This document shows, piece by piece, positions 39,366 to 50,897 of a stretch of DNA of 64,000 bases. Position 1 is the stretch's first letter; each line of letters begins with the position of its first letter. The position numbers were made by a program, and so were the translations under genes. The notes below the pieces were generated by a model. The model made no database searches and had not been told where the DNA came from. It saw only the letters and a program-made list of their open reading frames with translations. Origin of the DNA: Dreissena polymorpha (lineage: Eukaryota > Mollusca > Bivalvia > Myida > Dreissenidae); contig NW_026273345.1 of NCBI RefSeq assembly GCF_020536995.1, forward strand, positions 137,001 to 201,000, in the 5' to 3' direction.

Positions 39366-39640
39366 CTCATATCATACTCTCTTTTTTCCAGGTCTGGGAC
39401 ATTTGCCGCGGACCAGATTCCTCTAGGCGCCTTGGTTCAGGGCATGTCTCTCCAGCTTCCCCTTCGTCTTTTCGATCTTCTTGGCATCTGCATAAAGGTC
39501 TCCAAGCCAGGTGTTTCTCGGACGCCCTCCCCTGCTCTTCCTTTGAGGGTTGCAGGTGAGATATGCCCCGGTACTGGATGCAGGCTTGTGAATGGTGTGG
39601 CCTGTTAATCGCCAACCTCTTTGAAGGATGTCTTCTTCAA
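39366..39640 (-). mobile_element. LINE 3'-end fragment (C-terminal tail of ORF2)
   Basis: The minus strand reads IVEEDILQRGWRLTGHTIHK then GRPRNTWLGDLYADAKKIE, then KLERHALNQGA, a stop, and RNLVRGKCPRPGK. The order RWxxxGHxxRK - GRPRxTWRRDLxADxK - LExxAQDRxxWRxLVxGLCP is the conserved C-terminus of a common animal LINE reverse transcriptase. Only the tail survives and it has one stop. This GC-rich patch stands out from the AT-rich flanks. Confidence 0.75.
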
Positions 39641-39796
39641 CAATCTGCTGATTTGATCTTAATGTTTCAAATTGAAATTAAGAATATCATAACTGTTTCG
39701 GTATTTGAACTCAAAACATTCGTTAAAGAGTCGACTTGCTTCCAATTCAAACAACTCTGCCACAGCATATAGATTTAGCAAGATACAAAATGTAAG

Positions 39797-39930
39797 TTTT
39801 TTTTTGGGTGTGTCACACTATATTCAATGTTTATTTCTCGCCACGATATCCGAACATTTACGAGCGCTCGCGAGACAGGTTTCGGATATCGTAGCCGGGT
39901 AATTCATATGGAATATATTGTGACACAAAA
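39797..39930. repeat. Fold-back element with nested stems
   Basis: The outer stem pairs TGTGTCACACTATATTC (39809-39825) with GAATATATTGTGACACA (39910-39926), one mismatch. The inner stem pairs ACGATATCCGAA (39843-39854) with TTTCGGATATCGT (39880-39892). The loop has GAGCGCTCGCGAG, also palindromic. Confidence 0.8.
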
Positions 39931-39949
39931 AATATAACGAGCATTTTGT

Positions 39950-40072
39950 ATCGCGTTACCAGACCACATCTTACTTTGAAATTTTCGCTATTGCTATAAG
40001 GAACGAGGATTTCTGTATGTGTTGACATTATTTTTTTCAATATTGTACGTAATATTCCTTAATTGTGCGTGT
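39950..40072 (+). repeat. Interspersed repeat, second copy at 52625-52748
   Basis: Shares ACCAGACCACATCT, GCTATTGC(T/A)ATAAGGAAC, GTGTTGACATTATTTTT/GTGTTAACTTTATTTTT and GTACGTAATATTC/ATACGAAATATTC with 52625-52748, same strand. Confidence 0.75.
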
Positions 40073-40866
40073 TTATGGGCTTTTAAAGGTACGCTTTCTG
40101 GCATGTAATTATTCGTAGTCGAGCACACTAGCAAGGACATTTAACAATACACGTTTGATCTTTCCATTATAAAAATTAACTTGATCATTAAAATGTTTCA
40201 CTTTTTAATTTATCGAATTGTCAAAAATGCTGCATTAATTGTCAGTTTTATTTTCTAGACTGTAATCATTCCTATGTGTAATGCCTTATTTTGTTTTCAC
40301 GTTACTCGGGATCTCTCAGCTTAGTCCGTGCAATTGACCATCAAGTTCTGTGTTATTTAATCGTCTTGGTAATTGCTACTAGCACAAATGGTATGATTAA
40401 TATACCACGATGATACGTTGATTATGAAATTAAAAGCTAGGGCTGTCACGGTTGTGTTTAAAATGCCATTCCCACATGCATATTTGTCACGGGAACTGCT
40501 AATTTGTGATAAAGTGATATACATTTATTGTAATGAAAAATAAATGTGAAAACTTTTAAAAATATGGAATGTATTGTTATGGCCCTTGTGAACTAAATTT
40601 TCGCTCCATGCAAATAGCCTACCTGTAAAGATTCATGTTGAAACCTCTGAAATTGTAAGTGGTATACATGTAGCTTATGCCAAAATAAAAACAAACAACT
40701 AAGGGCCATAATTCCTAAAAACGATGATAACTACCGTGAGTTATGGCGCTAGTTCACTGCACAAAAACCTTACGACTATATTATATTTTCAGGATGTAAT
40801 TTCCTGTCAGTAAAAAGGGAGTATATTGTACACAATATACTTTAATGAGCCGATCAGAGAACAGCC
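40073..40866. promoter_or_regulatory. 5' flank of the NLR-like gene
   Basis: AT-rich upstream region. TATATTATATTTTCAGG (about 40777) and TATATTGTACACAATATAC (about 40823, a near-palindrome) are the only TATA-like stretches near the start codon. The ATG at 40867 has a good Kozak context (ACAGCCATGG). Transcription start unproven. Confidence 0.3.
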
Positions 40867-41439
40867 ATGGCCAGTCTTGCAAGTGCGTTTACCGATCTCG
40901 AGAAGATAAACTGGCTAAAAGCATGGCTAGCCCTAGATATTACAAAAAAAGGTTTGCAAGATTTTGTTGATAAAGAAATATGTAAAGTGCAAACACGCAT
41001 TCTGCAAACGGCTTGTGTCAGTTCGAATATTTCGACAAACACTTTGTGCACAAAATGTTGTACTGCAAATTTATTGCGATGTCCTACTCACGGAATGTGT
41101 AGAAGAGGCCAAAATACATGCTTTACTCTGCATGATACGCAAGAGAAACAGCCTAGGCCGTGTCCCAAAAACGTATGTGATACTGTCCATGATGAAATTA
41201 TAAAAAAACACGCGTGGTCAGGACCGTCTTGGAAGAACACTTCAGCTGAACAATGGGGAACCAATAGCTGGCAAATTTCAAAATGTTTTATGCCACCAGA
41301 TGGGTACACAGGGGTGCAATCATTGCAAGATACGGATTTCAACGGAATCATCAATGTTATGATAAACTGTAGACATTTTGCTACAATATTTTCCTTTACC
41401 GTAGCCCCGCAATCAAATAGTCCATGTCTTTTGGCCAAG
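40867..41439 (+). CDS. NLR-like gene exon 1: CXorf38-like (DUF4559) domain
   Basis: 191 codons from a Kozak-type ATG to a GTAAGT donor. The start LEKINWLKAWLALDITKKGL followed by QDFVDKEI resembles human CXorf38 ([20 protein letters not shown]...LQGFVGREV). A Cys-rich stretch LCTKCC...CPTHGMC follows, then SGPSWKNTSAEQWGTNSWQI and SKCFMPPDGY, equivalent to the CXorf38 [22 protein letters not shown] block, and a QDTDFNGIINVMINC helix. In bivalves I recall this domain at the N-terminus of many NACHT proteins, often labelled DZIP3-like. The Cys pattern could bind zinc (inference). Function of the domain is not established; HEPN kinship has been suggested for related modules. Confidence 0.8.
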
Positions 41440-41695
41440 GTAAGTTTTTATTAAACATATAATAAAGATATAACCAAACGAATACACAATTGTGTATACA
41501 GTAGTTTAGGCAATTAGTTTGGTGTTTACCCTATCATACTTTGGTTTTCTTTAATATGCTTCTTACCGTTTAAAAAAAAACGATGTGTGCATTGACCGTT
41601 CCAAACCAGTAGCACCAACTATACGCATTATTTAGTGTTGTGGATAAAATAAACAGCTTGTTTTAATACTGTTCCACTGTTTTCTTTCTATTTAG

Positions 41696-41854
41696 GCGCG
41701 TGATTTCTGTAAAGCTGTTCGCCATACAACTGACTGCAAAGTGAAAGATACCGTTCTCAAGGACATGTTTACCAGCTTTAAAACGTTACTTAATGACCCA
41801 ATGTGTCTAGCTAACGATCAATATGCACAGGAGGCAGTCTTGCAGTTAATGCAG
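41696..41854 (+). CDS. NLR-like gene exon 2: end of the CXorf38-like domain
   Basis: 53 codons, phase 0 at both ends, TTTAG acceptor and GTAACT donor. Reads ARDFCKAVRHTTDCKVKDTV then a helix ending AQEAVLQLMQ. The VRHTTDCKV segment lines up with CRNEIMHSSEMKV of CXorf38, where R-x4-H looks like a HEPN RNase motif. Here the His is kept, but the position of the Arg is taken by Cys, so a catalytic HEPN reading is not supported. Confidence 0.78.
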
Positions 41855-42842
41855 GTAACTAAAAAAAGCAATGATCCAAGTATACGACACATACAGCAAA
41901 TAAAAGTAAACTGATATGAGGGTATTAATACAATTGTGGGTATTATTAAACAACACACCGTTTGACACATCAGTATGAAAACATATATTATTTTAGCTCC
42001 ATACACGCCTACATCAAGACAAAGAAAACATAAGTTTCTTTATTTATGAATAATTAACAACATGGTGGGTAATCGCGCTGCTTTTTATCATCATTTTTTT
42101 CAACAGCTGGCCTTCTGATCGAGTTCATGCGTTTTATAATGTCTTATGTAGCGCACTTATGTTCGTTTTGTCAAATAAGAACGTCTGGTATCTTAGTGAC
42201 ATAGGACAGGGCCATTTTTTATTAAGAAGACTTACATGTATGCTAAATTAAAAGCAAATTATTTATTTTCGCTGAAAAAGGTTTTGGTGGGAATACTCGT
42301 ATTTCTAGATATATTAGGGTGTGTAGACTGTTTTTCGAAAACCGCAGAGCAAAAATATATTGGTTAACAGCGGAATGGCTTTCTCAGAATTCGATTAACA
42401 TTTCTGTAGGCATCTTTGAATACATTCTCGTGTAATTTTTAAGCTTTAAACATGACTATGAGTTTTTTTTAACAATAAATTGGTAGAAAACAGACTCATT
42501 ACTTAAAATATACAAATAATCGTAGCAAAGTCTCATATGTAAGCATGTGATTACTTTCCTGAATATGTATTATTGAAATGCGTGCAAAACCTGGAGTTAA
42601 TGAAATATTAAATCAAACAATATACAACAATTTACTATTTTTCTAGATAGCGGCTATGTATTGAAAAAAGTATGAATATCAGCTGCGCGATAATTCATTT
42701 GAAACATTATTTAAAAGCCTGTGTTTCTAATGATCGATATTGTTTCTGTGTGTGGAATCCAAACGTTTAAACTCAATGAGACAAGGTATGTTATATTTTG
42801 CAGCAAACTGATTATTAAACCATGTGTACTTGCTTTCAACAG

Positions 42843-43110
42843 CTTGAAAATGATACAATTAACATGGAAAACGTGTATCGGCTGATGCAAAATGTCCAGG
42901 AGTCAATTCAAAATGCAGCAAATAGTAACATGCACATATTGAAAGCTATGGATGATATGAAAAACTATATGGACAAACACAAAGATGAATTCAACAAACA
43001 TGTTGAACAACAGAAACAAGATATAGTTGCAACAACCAATCAATGTATTCAGTCGGTTCATAAAGCGAAAATAAAGGATGATGAAGCGAGCTATACTGAT
43101 GCGATTAAAG
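42843..43110 (+). CDS. NLR-like gene exon 3: amphipathic coiled linker
   Basis: 89 codons plus one base. Starts at a CAACAG acceptor as LENDTINMENVYRLMQNVQE and continues with heptad-like MHILKAMDDMKNYMDKHKDE and EQQKQDIVATTNQCIQSVH, a likely coiled coil. The GTATTG donor leaves phase 1, completed by exon 4 (G|AT = Asp). This matches the linker between the N-terminal domain and NACHT in related proteins. Confidence 0.75.
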
Positions 43111-43754
43111 GTATTGCCTTGCTATCTTTTCACAATTTGCAGATTTAAATAGTATAATATATGGTTGTTGTAAATGTTTGAAATTCTAAATCTTTATTTT
43201 TGAATATCATCACTTACAGGTTTTAACACACACCATATCCGCTAGTTCATGCGCCTCCGGTGCAATAATTAGTAAAACGTGTTTTATATGTCTATAATAA
43301 ATATGACAGATAGTTTTCGTTTGAAATATATTCAGTGTGAATCCAAGTAGTAAAGACTTCTAAGCTCACATTCACATAACGTTTCTTGAGTCTTCTTTTT
43401 ATTAGTTTAGTTATGTGTAAATATCCTTTTGTGCCCCTCCAGAACACATCGCTTTTCACTAACATATATACTTTATCTCGATATTGATTAAAACTAAAAC
43501 CATATTAGCATTTTTTATTATACAACATATTATCATGTAAAAAAGCAAAATTCATGTTTACAAAATGGTTATTTAAAAGGTCTACAGTTTTAATATGTAA
43601 TTTTAAATGGATCACTTAATACCCGACGTGCGCGTATAGTAATATACATACACATTTTTAAGGCATGGCTGATAACACACTTCTACACATATAATGCATG
43701 TTGTTTTTATAGCGTAGTAGCAAATGATGTGTATTTAAATGTATTTTTATTCAG

Positions 43755-45430
43755 ATTTTCAAGGCCGCCTGATTCAGCACTATCACATAGCATTAAGTCA
43801 CTTGAGTATTTCACCATTGTTGCAGAGTGTGGATAAACCTTTACAAGAAATTTTTGTTAAACCGGCAATTTACAAAAAAGAGATAGACAAGAATGGAAAA
43901 CAAACGAAATCAAAACAACTCACGACGTACAAAGATTTTCTTTTTAATGATAGTAAGTTACACAAGCATATCTTTTTACAAGGTGAACCTGGAATGGGAA
44001 AGACCACACTTGCAGCTAAGATAGTACAAGATTGGTGCAATAGTGTGAGCGGATCCTGTGCTCAAGATAAAATATTTAAAGACCTTGAAACACTGATCGG
44101 AATACAGTTTGTGTTTCACATTCTATTAAGGGAATCTACTGACCATCGTGAAGCATTTGAAATGATTAAAGACAAAATTATTGATATGATATATTGCGGT
44201 GAAGAAAGAGTAAAAGCATTTCACCTCCTTCAAAAAATAATGAGTAAAGAAGCATGTTTAGTGATTCAAGATGGACTGGACGAATAGGCAGATCCTAAGG
44301 GTAAACTGGCACTTCCAATAATGGTGTCAATGCACCAACAATGCACAGTGTTAATCACAACACGCCCGTGGCGTTTGAATGACGAACGTATCAAGGACTC
44401 ACATATAGACCTTTTGTTAGAACTGGAAGGAGTGGATGATCCATTTGAACAGAGTAAAAGGATTCTCTGTTGTTGTAATGCAGATGATACAAAAGAGAAG
44501 GAATTCAAATTCTACATTTACGAAAACAGACTTTACAAATTAATAAAAACGCCGATGGTGCTGTCATTGATAGTTTGTTATTGGGTGGAAGGCATTCATT
44601 TAACGGGTTCAACATGTACAATATATGCTTTGCTTCTCGACTATCTATTTAAAAAAGCAAACGGAAGAGAGAATTATGATGATCCTTCGCCAGTAACTTG
44701 TTTTATCAACAAGAAATATCTTCAACCGCATGGGCAAATTTTTGGTACTTTGTCTAAAGTTGCCTTTGAAAGATTGTTTTCATCTGAAAAGGAAAGCTCT
44801 TTGGTTTTCAAAGAAAGCATATTGTCAAAATATTTTGATGACAACCAGAAGACAGTTTTACTCAGAACTGGAGTTTTAACAGTAAATAAGACTTTTACTC
44901 TCACTAACAGACCATCCACATGTTCGTTTATACATAAAAGTGTTCAAGAATTTTGTGCTGCGTTCTATTGCGCTAAAAACGAACACGTTATGTGTGGTGC
45001 CATTACAGACTACCTCGTACAGGATTACAATAAGATCAACGATATATTTACGGTATTTAAATTCTTGTGTGAACTAAATATTGGTGCAGCTTATAAACTC
45101 TCTCGTATATTGAACGAGTGCCTTATCCGTATAATGGACAATGTCACAAATATTGAGACAATACAGTCCATTACATCTGCTCTGCAAAACATGATTATCT
45201 CTGGATTAAAAGAGGCTGTAAAGAATGGCTTGCAGAACAGCGAAATCAAAGTAGACTTGAAATTTTTTCGTTTCAGTTTCTTGGAAAATTGCCCAATTCT
45301 CGACGTCATCCTAAAAGCAAACGCACCTAATATCCACACACTGTTTGTTCAAAATGCAACAGTATGCGATGTTCAAAAAATAATCGATAAATGTGCGAAC
45401 AGCATTGAGCACTTGTCTGCGCTTTTTTTA
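43755..45430 (+). CDS. NLR-like gene exon 4, NACHT part (with one in-frame stop)
   Basis: Starts at a TTCAG acceptor with DFQGRLIQHYHIALSHLSIS. NACHT motifs: HIFLQGEPGMGKTTLAAKIV (Walker A), ACLVIQDGLDE (Walker B), then VLITTRPWRL (sensor-1 type arginine), MVLSLIVCYW, and winged-helix FIHKSVQEFCAAFY. A single TAG sits one codon after Walker B. The same frame stays open for another 389 codons with full family character, so only that codon is wrong. The frame is lost near the T7 tract around 45423, before the repeat domain. Confidence 0.82.
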
Positions 45431-47348
45431 CGGCTGCTTTGGTATGCGCGGATATAAAACATCAATTGGCATATCTCTTGACGTGTCGTTGTGTCAGCGC
45501 CTCAAAACAATATTGATTCATGGATGTATGTCACGTGATATTGATGATGATAACGAGCTATTACGGAATTTTCCATGGATTATATTACCACCTTGCCTAT
45601 GTAGTGAGTATGAATTGTTAACGTGCAGTAGCTTACATTGTAACCAACAACCAACATTTGCACATGGTCTCCATAACCTGACGAGCATTAAATTGAAACT
45701 TAAATGCAGATTTGATGGGTTGGACTTGTCTTCCTGTCCAAATCTAGAGAAAATATATATACAAGGTATGTCAATCATTATGTTGCCAAATGCTCTTCAT
45801 GGTCTTCAGAAGCTGAACTATTTAAGTCTACAATGTACTTGTGACGGATTGGACTTGTCTTACTGTAAAAATATAGAAACAATTTATATCAAAGAACCTA
45901 TAACACACAAAAAAGCAGAACAAAAATGCAGGGGTTACAAAATGGACTTAACTTCCGGTTCAAATAAAGTGAAAAATGACACAGACAGACCTATAACATT
46001 GATACCGAATGCTCTACAGGGTCTTCACAATCTTAAAAAGGTATTTTTACAATGCAAGTGTGATGGGTTGGACTTGACTTCCTGTCCAAATATAGAAGAA
46101 ATATATATAAAAGGACCTGTAACATTGGTGCCAAATGCTGTACATGGTCTTCTGAAACTTAAAAATGTATCACTAGATTGCAAGTGTGATGCGTTGGACT
46201 TGTCTTCCTGTCCAGATATTGAGCTAATAGATTTAGAAGGAGCTGTAACATTGCTGCCAAATGGTCTACAAGGTCGTCAGCAACTGAAATTTGTATCACA
46301 AAATTGCAAGTGTGACGGGTTGGACTTGTCTTCCTGTCGAAATATAGCGCAAATATATATAAAAGAACCTGTAATATTGTTGCCAAATGCTCTGTGTGGT
46401 GTTCATGAGTTGTTTTTTCTACGTCTCGGCTGCACGTGTGACGGGTTGGATTTGTCTTCCTGTTCAAGTTTAATTGAATTGGATATCAACGGACCTGTGA
46501 CATTGTTGCCAAATGCTCTACATGGTCTTCAGAGGCTGGAAAAGGTCTCACTAAAATGCACGTGTGAAGGGTTAGACTTGTCTTCTTGTCCCAATATAAA
46601 ACAAATATATATAGATGGACCTGTAACATTGTTGCCAAATGCTCTACACGGTCTTCAGAAGCTGAAAGAAGTATCACTAAATTGCACGTGTGAAGAGTTA
46701 GACTTGTCATCATGTCGGAAGATAGAGAAAATAAATCTAAATGGGCACGTGACATTGTTACCATATGCACTACAAAATCTTAAGAAACTGAAAATGGTAT
46801 TAACAAAATGCAATTGTGACGGGTTGAACTTGTCATCGTGTAAAAATATAGAGACAATATATATAAAGGAACATGGAACATTGTTGCCAGATGCTCTACA
46901 TGGTCTTCATAAGCTGAAAAATGTATTTTTATATTGCAAGTGTGATGGGTTGGATTTCTCTTCATGTCCAAACATACAGACAATTCATATCGATGGACCA
47001 GTAACCTTGTTGCCAAATACTTTTCATGGTCTCGTGGAGCTGAAACGGTTATGGCTAAAATGCAAGTGTGACTTGTTAGACTTGTCATCTTGTCAAAATA
47101 TAAAGAACATAAATATAAATGAAAACGTGACATTGTTGCCAAATGCTCAACATGGTCTACAGAAACTGGAAAAGGTAGTACTAAAATGCAAGTGTGACTG
47201 GTTCGACTGGTTTGTGTTATCAGATTATCCATATTTACCGATGGATCTTTGGTTAGATACGTTATCACTATATTGCAAGTGTGAACGGCAGTACTTGGTG
47301 TCCTGTCAAAATAAAAAGATAATACGTGATATTGTCGCCCGATACTAA
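45424..47348 (+). CDS. NLR-like gene exon 4, cysteine-laddered LRR array
   Basis: About 640 codons open to TAA at 47346. Eleven repeats of 42 residues (126 bp), consensus roughly VTLLPNALHGLQKLKEVSL followed by xCxCDGLDLSSCPNIEEIYI and KGP. Each unit is two leucine-rich repeats of about 21 residues and keeps C-x-C plus a third Cys in DLSSC, so the array would carry cysteine ladders. An insert of about 28 residues (KKAEQKCRG...) splits the second unit. The preceding segment has an extra LSSCPNLEKIYI half unit. The last unit decays to WFDWFVLSDYPYLPMD. Repeats at DNA level are close enough to suggest ongoing homogenisation by unequal exchange. The antisense open frames here are shadows. Confidence 0.85.
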
Positions 47349-47640
47349 ACATGGTCTTCAGCAGCTGCATGAAAAAGATAAGACTATTGTGCAAGTGTGG
47401 CCTGTTCGACTTGTCTTTCTGCCTAACGAATGAGGCAATGCTGATCAAAGAACATGTAACAGCGTTGCCAAATGCTCTAAATATATTCAGGACCTGAATA
47501 ATCAAATCCCTTAATTGCAACTGTGACGGATCGACCATGTCATGCTGTCCGTAAGATTGAGACATTAAAATTAAAGCAAATTCGACATTGTTGCTTAACG
47601 CTACGGAATTCCTGACTGCGGATAGAACTGTTATCTAGCA
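47349..47640 (+). pseudogene. Decayed extra LRR units after the stop
   Basis: Across several frame changes the sequence still shows HGLQQLHEK, KCGLFDLSF-like, CTAACGAATGAGGCAATG, LIKEHVTALPNALN and CNCDGSTMSCC, the debris of two to three further 126-bp repeat units. The array was once longer, or units were added and then lost. Confidence 0.65.
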
Positions 47641-50040
47641 GTAGTGCAAAATATTGTTTATATGTGTTCTGTTTTGGGCTGCATTTAGTTAGTGTTCGTT
47701 ATTTTTATTATATTATACATAGTTAATAATTATATATTCTAAAAGGGACTTGCTCACACTTTGGAATGATGACAAGTTTTAAACAAAATCATTGTCTCAT
47801 TCAAAAAAGCAAAATAACACTTCTGACTTAATTTTTAAAAGGTATGTTATATTATTGAAAAACATCATTAAACATCGGAAAAAAACAATAAAACGGCTGT
47901 AACGCTTTACGATTATATAAAAAAGATTGAAATACAAAGATAGTATTTTAATTACCATGTTTATATTAAAACCTGCGCAAACTAGTGGTAGAGCGTAATC
48001 TATTGCTAAGAGGTCCCAGTTTCGAACTCTAAAACCGGCATAATTTTATAATTATTAAAATAATGTTTTCTTGTTTCTTGTTCTTATTAATTTTGTAACA
48101 ATTCCAAATATCAAAGTGTAGTTTAAAATAAGTCTAATTACATTTAAAAACACATTTGTGAGCAAGTAAATTTCAAATTAAATTTGATTTAATAGTTTGC
48201 TAATTTTGATCATTTTTGACCAAATGCTTTGTTTTAACCGACGTCTCATTCATTGTCTACAGTATATACTAGGATGCATACGACCATGTATTAACGACAT
48301 CAAGCATACTTAAATCTGCTTATAAATAATAACTTACAAAGTGTGCATGTTTATTTACAAATTGTCATTTGACATACACTGGTATACGATAAATGGCCAG
48401 TAGAACTATTAATGTACATTATCTAGTTATATTATTATGTCATGTTCATAACCATCATCTAAACATGTGTATGTTTAATTGCATTTAAATGACACAGTTA
48501 CCTCGCATGCAACAAACAGTATCCGTGTATGTAAATTATACTCGTATAATATTGTTTCGAGTAAAATTAAATCTAGTATTATGGTTTTATACAAATCAAA
48601 TAGAACAATGCTTATAAGTTTTAATAATTGACCTTGTTAATGGTTAAAATGTACTAGTGTAATAAGATATTGGTGTTTATATCATGTACATGATTTGATC
48701 TTTTCTTCATTTTTCGACGATCAGATATATACTAGGCCTATAATTATTATTTTGTTATTTTCTTATACTGGTGCAAGGATATACACATTTTGCGAAATAA
48801 ATTGACAATAAATATAAAAAAAGTTATTATTGTTTATTGGAAACGCGCAAGTTATATAATTACGGTTAATTCCGTCTTGCTTACCGATAACATAGTAAAA
48901 TGCCAGAGCCAGTGCGCATTATTTCGTTTAGATGACGCTCATCTCTGGTTTTTACTAAACGATGTTATGGTAGGCATTTGTTTGCTATTAAAAAAGCTTT
49001 TCACAAGCTTTATAACGATCTACGAGTTGGTACATTTGTAGCGTTACACATAATTGAATCAACACCAATTCAAAGCCACATTTTTGAGAATCGACTTAAT
49101 AACTGTTTATGCCCAACTTGGACATTTGACCTTTATCTGTCGTATAGAAACAGCGTGACGATTGTTACATTTGAGCATCATGTAAGTGTTTACCCAACAA
49201 CTCTACCATAAATCATGAAACTTGGAATTGCACCAATCTAAATATCGAACTGTTTCAACATATCTCAAGCGATTAAATTGAACCGTTGTATATTTCAACA
49301 CTGTACAAGACACAATATTGTCATCCAGTGATCAACCTATTTCATTAAGATCACCCTCTGTCTGAACTGTGTGTTATTTCAAACTATTAAGTGAGGAGAT
49401 TCACTATCGGTTAAATCGTTTTAATGGGACTATTTTTCACATGGTAGGCTTAAATATGTACGGGTTTATTTTTGTGGTCGACCAGACATCCTCAAAGTTA
49501 AGCAGTAAATGTTAGTATCTATTTATGAATAACAAACAAGACACGTGAAGACAAACCCCAGAACAAACTAAACTATTGATATACGAATGTAGTTGAGCGT
49601 ATATTGAGTGATAATTAAGATCAAAGGCGTCAGGTTTGTATTGGCACGATTCACAGCTATAAAATGAATAAGTTTTCAGAGTAATATGAAGGGAAGAGAA
49701 TACACATTTTATTTTCTTGTCGCTAACTGTCACTGTGAAGAAATTTTAATGCAGCAATTGGTCCGCAAAACAAACAGAACTGACTTTGTTTCTGTCCGAT
49801 CGCGTTTGTGAATCACTGCAAGGAACATTGTCTGTGACCGCTTGTGTCAGCTTTGATAGGATTTCGGTGAATCAATAAGGTCGTCAGCCTCTGAAAAAGT
49901 AAGCTATATAATACTATTAGCATCTATGCAGATATTTCGGATTTTAATCCAGGAATTACTCAGGTTATTATTGCCCTATAGTATTATCAACATAGTTACC
50001 AATTTTCAACAACACGCTTATCCTTTTAAATCTTCAAAAA
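47641..50040. other. Intergenic DNA, tRNA-like relic at 47970-48045
   Basis: No gene seen. CTAGTGGTAGAGCGTAATC then AGGTCCCAGTTTCGAACTC (47980-48030) has A-box and B-box features of a tRNA-derived SINE, but no paired acceptor stem. Frames at 48790 and 48978 are unassigned. Confidence 0.4.
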
Positions 50041-50057
50041 TTGACAAATCCCATTGA

Positions 50058-50273
50058 AAGGAAATAGAAAAGAGTATCAATACAACCGAGTATTGTATAC
50101 TCTATCGATGTCAGACAAAGGTTAAACATCATTTTGAATTGTATGATGGTCCTTCTTATTTCCTGTCTCATCTTGCTTCTGGAGACTGGGTTATCCGATA
50201 TTACGAGGTATTTATGGCATCTAATCTTATGCCAGTTGGTGGTCAGTTCCTTTTTAGTATAGATTTAGCATAA
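50058..50273 (+). other. Unassigned 71-codon open stretch, possible exon relic
   Basis: Open without ATG start: reads YCILYRCQTKVKHHFELYDG then PSYFLSHLASGDWVIRYYEV and FMASNLMPVGGQFLFSIDLA, ending in TAA. Composition and hydrophobic/aromatic pattern look protein-like in AT-rich surroundings, but I do not recognise the family and see no firm splice sites. Confidence 0.2.
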
Positions 50274-50897
50274 TTTGTGAACGGGTAGTGGTATACTTAT
50301 AAAAAATACAGGCTCTGGATAAGAATAATGCAATTAAAAAATAAACACTTAAGGGATAAAAGCACTACTACGAGTATTGTGATGTTCAGTGTGTGGCTTC
50401 ACTTAGATAACAATGTACATACATGATACCGCAATATGATGATATTTTAATTAATAACATAATAATATACAATAAAGAAGTTGGAAATATTCAAAAGTAC
50501 GTTAGCAATTGATTTATATAAAAAAGTTAAAGCATGTGAGTTTCGGATGAATTGGAACCCATGATTAATATAATGAATCATTACATATCTATCACAAATA
50601 AAAGCATAATTTAATCCAATAAATCTGAAACTAGCTTACAATAAAACGCTATTATGAGAAGTTGGAATATGACGTCAATCTCGGAATAAACTATAATTTG
50701 TAAACAATGTGTTATATGCAGTTTACCTATTGTATTTAGTAATTTGGACAAATTGTAAGTAACATATGCATATGAATGAACAAATTGAACCATCTAGATT
50801 GATTTTTCTTAAAAACGTTAAGTTTAATTGGATTTTGCTTAAATCTTCAAAACATAAAACAGTGTCCTTGCGTGCATGAACAAGAAAATACCATCAC

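Larger units (their letters stand above)
40867..47348 (+). pseudogene. NLR-like gene: CXorf38-like domain, coil, NACHT, Cys-laddered LRRs (four exons)
   Basis: Four exons with clean GT-AG borders and matching phases: 40867-41439, 41696-41854, 42843-43110 and 43755-47348, giving about 1,530 residues. Order: CXorf38/DUF4559-like domain (residues 1 to about 244), amphipathic coil (about 245-333), NACHT with Walker A GEPGMGKTT (nt 43982-44008) and Walker B LVIQDGLDE, winged-helix region ending FIHKSVQEFCAAFY, then eleven 42-residue leucine-rich repeats. By analogy with NLRs it would be a cytosolic sensor that oligomerises on nucleotide binding; ligand unknown. Two lesions: an in-frame TAG at 44285-44287 where family members usually have Trp (GLDEW), and a frame break near a run of seven T's at 45423-45429. 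Everything else is open, so it is a young pseudogene, a polymorphic allele or an assembly error. No neighbour gene shares its strand closely. Confidence 0.8.

Noticed and set aside
41696-41854. Catalytic HEPN RNase motif in the CXorf38-like domain
   Set aside because: The His aligns with R-x4-H of CXorf38, but the Arg position holds Cys, so activity cannot be claimed.
46159-47565. Minus-strand open frames up to 261 codons across the LRR exon
   Set aside because: Shadows of the regular 126-bp repeat; the + frame has the LRR and Cys pattern.
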